A stretch of 39,847 bases of DNA, from positions 1 through 39,847 of the forward strand of contig PFUD01000054.1 of assembly GCA_002789915.1 (NCBI GenBank). Direction: 5' to 3'. The notes under the pieces were generated by a model. That model did no database searches. It saw nothing but the letters and a program-made list of their open reading frames with translations, and was not told where the DNA came from. Shown here one piece after another: positions 7,235 through 14,037 of the stretch. The DNA is from Comamonadaceae bacterium CG_4_9_14_3_um_filter_60_33. GTDB taxonomy: Bacteria; Pseudomonadota; Gammaproteobacteria; Burkholderiales; Burkholderiaceae_C. The stretch's first letter is position 1, and every line of letters starts with the position of its first letter. A program made the position numbers and the translations under genes.

Positions 7235-7600
7235 ATGAGATTTGAAGTCAACAGGACCCAAAAAACCGCTTTGCGCACCATCGACGGTATCGAGATTGAA
7301 ATGGGTTCAGGCAATGTGTTTGCCGACCTGGGCCTGCCCGATGCCGACAAGCTCAAGATCAAATCCGGCCTGGTCATCGAAATCACCAAGGCCATGCGCA
7401 AGCTGGGTCTCACCCAAAAGGCCGCCGCCGAGCGCATGGGCATTCCCCAGCCCAAGGTGTCCGCCATGCTGCGCGGTGACTTTAGCAACCTGTCCGAGCG
7501 CAAGCTGATGGATTGCCTGAACCGCCTGGGCTACGACATCGAGATCAAGGTGCGGCCAGCGGCCGAGCCGGTGGGACATTTGATGTTGGCGTTTGCCTGA
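7235..7600 (+). CDS. HTH (XRE-type) antitoxin-like regulator without a visible toxin partner
   Basis: The 121-residue protein carries a helix-turn-helix of the HigA2-like type seen in RelE-partnered antitoxins. Markers are EMGSGNVFADLGLPDADK at about 27-44, then KLGLTQKAAAERMG and IPQPKVSAMLRGDF, and a closing GYDIEIKVRP. Such antitoxins usually follow a RelE/HigB-like toxin gene. Here the preceding 158 nt contain only an inverted-repeat element, and the next genes form a different pair, so it appears orphaned. About 20 extra residues precede the usual start of this family. The ATG at 7235 has an AAGGA ribosome binding site at 7222-7226. Its last 11 codons recur as a relic at 8287-8319. Confidence 0.82.
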   Translation: MRFEVNRTQKTALRTIDGIEIEMGSGNVFADLGLPDADKLKIKSGLVIEITKAMRKLGLTQKAAAERMGIPQPKVSAMLRGDFSNLSERKLMDCLNRLGYDIEIKVRPAAEPVGHLMLAFA

Positions 7601-7680
7601 TTACATTGCACTGATTTAACGTCGCCCATGTTGATGGTCGCTGCAGGTGTTACCATCGTGTCACCCATTTGGAGACTGCC

Positions 7681-8007
7681 ATGCCCGCCACCACTTCACT
7701 CAAACTACCCGACGCTTTGAAAACCACCATTGCCAAAGTCGCTGCGTTTGAGGGCAAAACTGCCCACGCGCTGATGGTGGAGACCCTGCAAACGGCCATG
7801 GACGATGCGCTGGCACGCCAACAGTTTTATGCCGATGGCGAGGCGTCGTATCAGGACAGCCTGCGCACCAATGCCGTCTTTGGTGGTGAGGATGTCAAAG
7901 CCTATGTCATCGCCCGCATGGAGGGTCATGCGGCGGGTAACAAGCCGGGCCGGCCGCAGCCGCTGCCCCTGGATGCCGCCAAGCCCGTGACACCAGCGCA
8001 TGACTGA
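7681..8007 (+). CDS. Ribbon-helix-helix (CopG/ParD-like) antitoxin
   Basis: This 108-residue protein starts MPATTSLKLPDALKTTIAKV, with a hydrophobic/polar pattern typical of ribbon-helix-helix antitoxins (SLKLPDALK strand, then two helices to about residue 45). A longer C-terminal arm follows, including a RMEGHAAG-type segment, that would bind the partner toxin. The ATG at 7681 has GGAG at 7671-7674, 6 nt upstream. An upstream ATG at 7669 lacks such support. The gene overlaps the ParE-like toxin gene by 8 nt (8000-8007). The pair lies between hsdS and hsdR within the RM region. Confidence 0.82.
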   Translation: MPATTSLKLPDALKTTIAKVAAFEGKTAHALMVETLQTAMDDALARQQFYADGEASYQDSLRTNAVFGGEDVKAYVIARMEGHAAGNKPGRPQPLPLDAAKPVTPAHD

Positions 8008-8296
8008 GCTGGTCTACACCGCGCAAGCGCTGACTGACCTGGAAAGGCTCAGTGATTTCCTGCTGAAAACCGACCCGCAAGCCGCACAAGATACCGCCAC
8101 CCTGATTTTTGACGCGCTGGAGATTCTGGTGCAACACCCCGAGATTGGCCGCAAGGTCCACTTTGGGCAGCGCGAGCTGGTGATCTCAAGGGGGCGCACC
8201 GGTTATCTGGCGCTCTACCGGTTTTTGCCTCATATCGACCGCATCCTGGTGCTGGCGCTGCGGCATCAGCGGGAGTCGGGATACAGGAGCCTGTAG
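8000..8296 (+). CDS. RelE/ParE-family toxin
   Basis: The 98-residue protein has the size and pattern of RelE/ParE toxins: YTAQALTDLERLSDFL at the N-terminus, a middle helix ending HPEIGRKV, then RELVISRGRTGYLALYRF and the family-typical end RILVLALRHQRESGY. ParE-type members poison DNA gyrase and RelE-type members cut mRNA on ribosomes. Sequence alone does not decide, but the ribbon-helix-helix partner favours ParE. It overlaps its antitoxin by 8 nt, so the two are translationally coupled. Its last codons run into a relic of another antitoxin gene (8287-8319) read in a different frame. Confidence 0.88.
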   Translation: MTELVYTAQALTDLERLSDFLLKTDPQAAQDTATLIFDALEILVQHPEIGRKVHFGQRELVISRGRTGYLALYRFLPHIDRILVLALRHQRESGYRSL

Positions 8297-8319
8297 GGCA
8301 TTTGATGCTGGCGCTTGCT
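8287..8319 (+). pseudogene. Relic of the C-terminal end of an HTH antitoxin gene
   Basis: Read in the frame starting at 8287, eleven codons spell EPVGHLMLALA. The intact HTH gene ends EPVGHLMLAFA-stop (7565-7600). Ten of eleven residues match, and nearly all base differences are third-position or synonymous (CCT/CCG, GTA/GTG, GGG/GGA, CTG/TTG, GCT/GCC). This pattern points to a diverged coding copy rather than chance or a recent direct repeat. The relic overlaps the end of parE in another frame and lacks the rest of its gene. Confidence 0.6.
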
Positions 8320-8342
8320 TCACCAACCACCTTGGCTATACT
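8315..8342 (+). promoter_or_regulatory. Candidate promoter of the Phd/YefM-PIN pair
   Basis: A TTGCTT (8315-8320) and a TATACT (8337-8342) are separated by 16 bp. The -10 matches the consensus at 5 of 6 positions and the -35 at its first three. The promoter lies 31 nt upstream of the antitoxin ATG at 8374. The match suggests the pair has its own promoter, separate from parE. Confidence 0.45.
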
Positions 8343-8348
8343 GTACAG
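8341..8348. promoter_or_regulatory. CTGTACAG palindrome, candidate YefM/Phd operator
   Basis: The perfect 8-bp palindrome CTGTACAG directly overlaps the end of the -10 element. Its TGTACA core (8342-8347) is the motif known from YefM-YoeB operators of Escherichia coli. The downstream antitoxin belongs to the Phd/YefM family, so autoregulation through this site is a reasonable inference. Only one clear copy is seen. Confidence 0.5.
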
Positions 8349-8373
8349 GTTAGCTAGTTTAAAAGGGCTCGTC

Positions 8374-8670
8374 ATGATCACCGTTACATCCATGGAAGCA
8401 CAAAACCGTTTTGGCCAGTTGCTTGATACCGTGCAGCGCGAGCCGGTCATCATCACCCGGCATGGCCGCACCGTGGCTTTGATGATGACGCCCGAGGTTT
8501 TTCAGGCGCAAACCCAGGCCCATCCTCAACCCCAAGATGCTTTTGTACAGGCCGGCTTAAACGCGATAGCCGTCTTTCGGGGGGCGGGAAAACAGGGTTC
8601 GGTGGCGCAATTGCTGCAAGACCGTCAGGCTGACCGACTTGCCGAGCTGCGCAAAGAGACTTCGGCATGA
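8374..8670 (+). CDS. Phd/YefM-family antitoxin
   Basis: This 98-residue protein starts MITVTSMEAQNRFGQLLDTV, followed by EPVIITRHGRTVALMMTPE. This is the Phd/YefM fold signature (residues about 1-50), in which the N-terminus binds DNA. The disordered C-terminal half, ending QADRLAELRKETSA, would block the toxin. I chose the ATG at 8374 because the family's conserved start begins there. An in-frame upstream ATG at 8305 would read through the relic of another antitoxin and the promoter. The gene overlaps the following PIN toxin by 4 nt (ATGA). Phd-type antitoxins pair with PIN toxins less often than RHH or AbrB-type ones, but such pairs are known. Confidence 0.85.
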   Translation: MITVTSMEAQNRFGQLLDTVQREPVIITRHGRTVALMMTPEVFQAQTQAHPQPQDAFVQAGLNAIAVFRGAGKQGSVAQLLQDRQADRLAELRKETSA

Positions 8671-9092
8671 GCGACTATGTGCTGGACACCTCGGCACTGC
8701 TGACCCTGTACTACAACGAGCCTGGCAGTCAGCGCGTGACCGATGTCCTCACGGCAGCGCTTAAACCTCCCGCGGGGACTGCGTCGACGGGTGTGCGTGT
8801 TTTTGGCAGCTTTATCACCTTGATGGAAGTGCTGTACCGGGTTTGGAAGAACGAGGGCGAGGCAGCAGGGCGCAAGGCTTACGCGGCCTGCCAGGCGCTG
8901 CCCATCACCTGGGTGCATGAGGCGCCGCCACTGTTGGAGCTGGCAGCCAGCCTGAAGGCAACTTACCCCATGTCGCTTGGGGATGCCTGGATAGCCGCTA
9001 CCGCCTTGCAGTGCCAAGCCATATTGCTTCACAAAGACCCAGAGTTTGCGCCTGTGTCGGGTCTGCAGCACGAGCCTTTGCCTTACAAATGA
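8667..9092 (+). CDS. PIN-domain toxin ribonuclease
   Basis: The 141-residue protein is a VapC-like PIN nuclease. It has Asp7 in VLDTSALL, Glu54 in LMEVLYR, Asp106 in LGDAWIAATA and Asp124 in HKDPEF, the expected acidic metal-binding set. Cognate toxins of this fold cut RNA. Its start overlaps the Phd/YefM antitoxin stop as ATGA, making a coupled pair. It is only distantly similar to the other PIN protein of this window (5341-5790), which has an RHH antitoxin, so the two modules look independent in origin. hsdR follows after 40 nt. Confidence 0.88.
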   Translation: MSDYVLDTSALLTLYYNEPGSQRVTDVLTAALKPPAGTASTGVRVFGSFITLMEVLYRVWKNEGEAAGRKAYAACQALPITWVHEAPPLLELAASLKATYPMSLGDAWIAATALQCQAILLHKDPEFAPVSGLQHEPLPYK

Positions 9093-9132
9093 AACCAGGT
9101 TTTGTGGGCTGATCCATAGAAACAAATAACCC

Positions 9133-12100
9133 ATGAGCCTGCACAAAGAAATCAGCTTCGAGCTGGAAATCTGCCAGCACCTGGCCGCCCACGGCTGGCT
9201 GTACGCCGAGGGAGATGCCGCAGGCTATGACCGCGCCCGTGCCCTGTTCCCCGCCGACGTGCTGGCCTGGGTGCAGGCGACCCAACCCAAGGCCTGGGAC
9301 ACACTGACCAAGAATCATGGCGCAAAGGCAGCCGACACCCTGCTGACCCGCCTGCGCGACCAGCTCGACCAGCGCGGCACGCTCGATGTGCTGCGCCATG
9401 GCATTGAACTGCTTGGCCTCAAGGCCCCGTTGACGCTGGCGCAGTTCAAACCGGCGCTGGCCATCAACCCCGACATTCTGGCCCGTTATGCCGCCAACCG
9501 CCTACGCGTGGTGCGCCAGGTGCGCTACTCGCTGCACTGTGAGAACAGCATCGACCTGGTGCTTTTCTTGAACGGCCTGCCGGTGGCAACGGTGGAGCTC
9601 AAAACCGACTTCACCCAGAGCATTGGCGACGCCATCGACCAATACCGCTTTGACCGCCACCCCCGCCCCAAGGGCCAGGCAGCAGAACCCTTGTTGTCAT
9701 TCCCGTTGGGTGCGCTGATTCACTTTGCCGTGAGCAATTCCGAGGTGGCCATGGTCACCAAGCTGGTCGGCCCGGCCACGGTGTTCCTGCCCTTCAACCT
9801 GGGCGACGAGGGTGCCGCCGGCAACCCGGTGAATGCCGCCGGTGGCCACCGCACCGCCTACCTGTGGGAGCAGGTGTGGGCACGCGAGAGCTGGCTGGAG
9901 ATTCTGGGCCGTTACCTGATCGCCCGGCGCGACAAGAAAAAGCAGATCGAGGCCATCATCTTCCCGCGCTACCACCAGCTCGACGTGACACGCAAGCTCC
10001 AAGTTGCCGTGCTGCTGGACGGCCCCGGCGGCAAGTATTTGATTCAGCACAGTGCGGGGTCCGGCAAAACCAATTCCATCGCCTGGACGGCGCACTTTCT
10101 GGCCGAGCTGCACGACGCACAGAACAAAAAGGTGTTCGACACCGTGCTGGTGGTGTCTGACCGCAACGTGATCGACGCCCAATTGCAGGAGGCGCTGTTT
10201 GACTTTCAGCGCACCACCGGCGTGGTGGCCACCATCACCAACCAGGACGGCAGCAAAAGCGGCAAGCTGGCCGAGGCGCTGTCGGGTGACAAGAAAATCG
10301 TGGTCTGCACCATCCAGACCTTTCCGTTCGCGCTGGAGGCCGTGCGCAAGCTGGCCGCCACCCAAGGCAAGCGCTTTGCGGTGATTGCCGACGAGGCGCA
10401 CAGCTCGCAAACCGGTGAAGCCGCCGCCAAGCTCAAGGCCGTGCTGAGCCCCGAAGAGCTGCAAGAGCTGAACGACGGTGGTGAAATCAGCACCGAAGAC
10501 ATTTTGGCCGCCCAGATGGCCAACCGCGCCGATGACGGCGGCATCACCTTTGTGGCCTTCACCGCCACACCCAAGAACAAGACCCTGGAGCTGTTCGGCA
10601 CCCGGCCCGACCCCACGCACAAACCGGCGCCCGACAACGTGCCGACGCCGTTTCATGTCTATTCGATGCGCCAAGCCATTGAAGAAGGCTTTAAGTTGGC
10701 CCACAACGGGCAAGAAGTGAACGAGCAAGAGGTCGAGCGCAACGCCGCCATGAAAGGCATCATGGGTTGGGTGCGGCTGCACCCCTACAACATCGCGCAA
10801 AAGGTGCAGGTGGTGGTGGAGCACTTCCGCGAGTTTGTGGCGCCACTGCTGGCAGGCCGTGCCAAGGCCATGGTGGTGGTCGGCAGCCGCCTGGAGGCGG
10901 TGCGCTGGCAGATTGCCATTGAGAAATACATCAGGGAGCATGGCTACAGCATCGGCACGCTGGTGGCGTTCTCCGGTGACGTCAACGACAAGGACTCCGG
11001 CCTGGACGGCTTTTCTGAGACCAGCAAGACCCTGAACCCGAATCTGAAGGGCCGCGACATCCGCGAAGCCTTCAAGGGCGACGAGTACCGCATCCTGCTG
11101 GTGGCCAACAAGTTCCAGACCGGGTTCGATCAGCCCCTGCTGTGCGGCATGTATGTGGACAAACGCCTGGCTGGCATCCAGGCGGTGCAGACCCTGAGCC
11201 GCCTGAACCGCGCCCATCCTGGCAAGGACACCACCTACGTGCTGGACTTTGTCAACGACCCGGCCGAGGTGTTGGCCTCGTTCAAGGCCTACCACACCAC
11301 CGCTGAACTGAGCGCCACCACCGACCCCAACCTGGTGTTTGATCTGCGCGCCAAGCTCGATGCCGCCGGCCACTATGACGACTTCGAGGTCGACCGCGTG
11401 GTGGCTGTGGAAATGAAGTTTGATGCCAAACAGAGCGAACTGGTTGCCGCCCTGGCGCCGGTGCAAGACCGCTTGATGAAACGCTACAAGGCGGCACAGG
11501 CACGTCATCGCGAGGCCGCAGGCCGTGGCGAGCTATCAGGCGTCAAAGCCGCCCAGGACGAGCTGGATGCGCTCATTCTGTTCAAGAACGACATGGGCGC
11601 CTACCTCAGGCTGTACACCTTCCTGTCGCAAATCTTTGACTACGGCAACACCGGCATCGAGAAACGCGCTATTCTTTACAAGCGCCTGCTGCCCCTGCTG
11701 GAATTTGGCCGCGAGCGCGAGGGCATCGACCTGTCCAAGGTGGTGCTGACGCACCATCACCTCAAAGACCAGGGCCAGCGCGCCTTGCCGCTGGGCAGCG
11801 GCGACACCCCCAAGCTGGCCCCCATCACGGAGGCGGGCACAGCCAGCGTGCAGGAACAGCAAAAGGTGTACATGGCCGAGCTGATCAGCAAGCTCAATGA
11901 CCTGTTTGGCAACGACACCAGCGAGCAGGACCAGTTGCGCTATGTGAACGGCACCATCCTGGGTAAGGTCGCCGACTCCAAAACCTTGCAGCAGCAGGCT
12001 GCCAACAACACCAAGGAGCAGTTTGCCAACTCACCCGATCTGCACACCGAGCTGCAAAACGCCATCATCGAGTCGTATGACGCGCACACCGCCATGAGCA

Positions 12101-12198
12101 CCAAAGCGCTGAATTCACCGATCGTGCTGCGCGGGATTCTGGATGTGCTGATGAACCACGCGGGGCTGTATGAGACGCTGCGAGGGCGGGCAGCATGA
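9133..12198 (+). CDS. hsdR: Type I restriction endonuclease subunit HsdR
   Basis: HsdR is the DNA-translocating and cutting subunit of the type I complex. The 1021-residue protein has a PD-(D/E)XK nuclease near its N-terminus, with Asp141 in SIDLVLF and Glu155/Lys157 in VELKTD, followed by a QYR-type segment. A superfamily 2 helicase motor follows, with Walker A SAGSGKT (Lys312) and a DEAH box in IADEAHS (from Asp420). Later helicase motifs include TGFDQPLL and QTLSRLNR. A C-terminal part for complex assembly completes the protein. Length is normal and the frame is intact, unlike hsdM. No clear ribosome binding site precedes the ATG at 9133. The stop overlaps the next gene's start by 4 nt (ATGA). 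Confidence 0.95.
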   Translation: MSLHKEISFELEICQHLAAHGWLYAEGDAAGYDRARALFPADVLAWVQATQPKAWDTLTKNHGAKAADTLLTRLRDQLDQRGTLDVLRHGIELLGLKAPLTLAQFKPALAINPDILARYAANRLRVVRQVRYSLHCENSIDLVLFLNGLPVATVELKTDFTQSIGDAIDQYRFDRHPRPKGQAAEPLLSFPLGALIHFAVSNSEVAMVTKLVGPATVFLPFNLGDEGAAGNPVNAAGGHRTAYLWEQVWARESWLEILGRYLIARRDKKKQIEAIIFPRYHQLDVTRKLQVAVLLDGPGGKYLIQHSAGSGKTNSIAWTAHFLAELHDAQNKKVFDTVLVVSDRNVIDAQLQEALFDFQRTTGVVATITNQDGSKSGKLAEALSGDKKIVVCTIQTFPFALEAVRKLAATQGKRFAVIADEAHSSQTGEAAAKLKAVLSPEELQELNDGGEISTEDILAAQMANRADDGGITFVAFTATPKNKTLELFGTRPDPTHKPAPDNVPTPFHVYSMRQAIEEGFKLAHNGQEVNEQEVERNAAMKGIMGWVRLHPYNIAQKVQVVVEHFREFVAPLLAGRAKAMVVVGSRLEAVRWQIAIEKYIREHGYSIGTLVAFSGDVNDKDSGLDGFSETSKTLNPNLKGRDIREAFKGDEYRILLVANKFQTGFDQPLLCGMYVDKRLAGIQAVQTLSRLNRAHPGKDTTYVLDFVNDPAEVLASFKAYHTTAELSATTDPNLVFDLRAKLDAAGHYDDFEVDRVVAVEMKFDAKQSELVAALAPVQDRLMKRYKAAQARHREAAGRGELSGVKAAQDELDALILFKNDMGAYLRLYTFLSQIFDYGNTGIEKRAILYKRLLPLLEFGREREGIDLSKVVLTHHHLKDQGQRALPLGSGDTPKLAPITEAGTASVQEQQKVYMAELISKLNDLFGNDTSEQDQLRYVNGTILGKVADSKTLQQQAANNTKEQFANSPDLHTELQNAIIESYDAHTAMSTKALNSPIVLRGILDVLMNHAGLYETLRGRAA

Positions 12199-13973
12199 GC
12201 ACAGCTTCCCCCAAAACCGGCAACCCCAAGTCGCTCTCTGGGCTGCTGCCCTTCCTGAAGCCCTACCGCGTCCGCATCGGCTTGGCGCTGCTGTTTCTGG
12301 TGCTGGCCGCCATGGCCACGCTGGCTTTTCCGCTGGCGCTGCGCAGCCTGATTGACGGTGGCCTGGTGCAGACCGACCGGGGCGCACAGGTGATGGCTTT
12401 GCGCGAGCACTTTGTCGCGCTGTTTGCAGTGGCGGTGGCGCTCGGGCTGTTTTCGGCGGCGCGCTTTTACATGGTGAGCTGGCTCGGCGAGCGCATCACC
12501 GCCGATGTGCGCAATGCCGTGTATGGCCATGTGCTGCAGCAGAGCCCGGCTTTTTTCGAGACCACGCAGACCGGCGAGGTGTTGTCGCGCCTCTCTGCCG
12601 ACACCACGCTGGTGCAAACCGTGGTGGGCTCGTCGCTGAGCATGGGACTGCGCAATCTGGTGATGGGCATTGGCGCCCTGGCTGTGCTGGTCTGGACCAA
12701 CCCGATGGTGATGGTGCAGGTGACAGGCGTCTTGGTGCTGATTGTGCTGCCCGCAGCCTGGTTTGGCCGGCGGGTGCGCAAGCTGTCACGCGCCAGCCAG
12801 GACCGTGCTGCAGACGCCAGCGCCATTGCCGCCGAGGTGCTCAACGCCATTCCGGTGGTGCAAAGTTACACCGCAGAAGGGCGCGAAGCGGCGCGCTTCA
12901 ACCAGGCCACCGACAACGCGTTCGAGGTGGCGGTGCGCCGCTCGCGGGCGCGCTCCATGCTGGTGGCGTTCATCATCATTGCCACTTCGGCGGCGCTGCT
13001 GTGGGGCCTGTACCAAGGCACGCAAGCCGTGATGGCCGGGCGCATCAGTGCCGGGCATCTGGGCCAAACCGTGTTGTACGTGATCATCCTGGCCAGCGCC
13101 TTTGCCATTTTGGGGGAGGTCTATGGCGACCTGTTGCGCGCTGCCGGGGCCACCGAGCGGCTGATGGAATTGCTGGCCAGCCAGTCCCCAATTGGCTCGC
13201 CAGCGCAGCCGGTGGCCGCGCCGGTGCCTGTGGCAGGGAGTGCAGTTCAATTCGAGCATGTCACGTTTCATTACCCGTCGCGCCCCGCCCAAGCGGCGCT
13301 CAGTGATTTTTCACTGGACATCGCACCGGGCCAAACGGTGGCGCTGGTGGGGCCCAGTGGCGCGGGAAAAAGCACGGTGTTCCAGTTGCTGCTGCGCTTT
13401 TACGACCCGGCTGCAGGGCGCGTGCTCAAGGACGGTGTGCCGACGCGCGCACTGGCGCTGGCCGACCTGCGCCATGGTATTGGCATCGTGCCGCAGGACG
13501 CGGTAATTTTTTCCAGTAGCGCGCTGGAAAACATTCGCTACGGCAAGCCCGAGGCCAGCGACGCTGAAGTAAAAGCGGCGGCACAAGCGGCTTTTGCAGA
13601 CGAGTTCATCAGCGCCCTGCCCCAGGGTTATGACACTTTTTTGGGCGAGCGCGGTGTGCGCCTGAGTGGCGGCCAGCGCCAGCGCATTGCCATTGCGCGC
13701 GCCATGCTGAAAAATCCGCCGCTGTTGCTGCTCGACGAAGCGACCAGTGCATTGGATGCCGAAAGTGAACGCATGGTGCAGGCCGCGTTGGAGTCGGCCA
13801 TGCGCGGGCGCACCACGCTGGTGATTGCGCACCGACTGGCCACCGTGGTCAAGGCCGACCGCATTGTGGTGCTTGACCAAGGCCGTGTGGTGGAACAGGG
13901 CACACATGCCGAACTGCTTGCCGTTGGTGGACTCTACGCCGGGCTGGCGGCGCTGCAGTTCAGCGATGGCTAA
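12195..13973 (+). CDS. ABC exporter, fused permease and ATPase (MsbA-like)
   Basis: This is a 592-residue half-transporter that would work as a homodimer in the inner membrane. About six transmembrane helices lie in the first 320 residues, starting near residue 28 (IGLALLFLVLAAMATLAF). The nucleotide-binding domain has Walker A GPSGAGKS (386-393), signature LSGGQRQR (from 490), Walker B LLLLDEATSALD (Asp514, Glu515) and the switch histidine in IAHRLAT. It belongs to the MsbA/BmrA-like lipid and drug exporters, but the substrate is unknown. The ATG overlaps the hsdR stop (ATGA), so it is physically joined to the RM genes. Whether this is functional or only the edge of an inserted island is open. 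Confidence 0.92.
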   Translation: MSTASPKTGNPKSLSGLLPFLKPYRVRIGLALLFLVLAAMATLAFPLALRSLIDGGLVQTDRGAQVMALREHFVALFAVAVALGLFSAARFYMVSWLGERITADVRNAVYGHVLQQSPAFFETTQTGEVLSRLSADTTLVQTVVGSSLSMGLRNLVMGIGALAVLVWTNPMVMVQVTGVLVLIVLPAAWFGRRVRKLSRASQDRAADASAIAAEVLNAIPVVQSYTAEGREAARFNQATDNAFEVAVRRSRARSMLVAFIIIATSAALLWGLYQGTQAVMAGRISAGHLGQTVLYVIILASAFAILGEVYGDLLRAAGATERLMELLASQSPIGSPAQPVAAPVPVAGSAVQFEHVTFHYPSRPAQAALSDFSLDIAPGQTVALVGPSGAGKSTVFQLLLRFYDPAAGRVLKDGVPTRALALADLRHGIGIVPQDAVIFSSSALENIRYGKPEASDAEVKAAAQAAFADEFISALPQGYDTFLGERGVRLSGGQRQRIAIARAMLKNPPLLLLDEATSALDAESERMVQAALESAMRGRTTLVIAHRLATVVKADRIVVLDQGRVVEQGTHAELLAVGGLYAGLAALQFSDG

Positions 13974-13980
13974 ACCTTGC

Positions 13981-14016
13981 GGGTCAGACCACTCGCGAAG
14001 CGACGTGCTCTGACCC
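13981..14016. repeat. Long hairpin between convergent genes (REP-like or bidirectional terminator)
   Basis: The arms GGGTCAGA (13981-13988) and TCTGACCC (14009-14016) enclose further paired segments (TCGC with GCGA, CAC with GTG) around a GAA loop. They form one long stem with small bulges. It lies 8 nt after the ABC exporter stop and 22 nt before the end of the convergent glutamate dehydrogenase gene. The position suits a transcription barrier for both, though neither side has a long T-run. GGGTCAGA-type palindromes also occur as dispersed repeats in related genomes, from memory. Confidence 0.5.
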
Positions 14017-14037
14017 CAACTGATTAGATGCAGGCCG

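Noticed and set aside
9697-11508. Long open frame on the minus strand opposite hsdR
   Set aside because: It lies wholly within hsdR, whose motifs are complete. Its product is low-complexity His/Gly/Gln/Val-rich with no recognisable domain, as expected from antisense reading of GC-rich codons.
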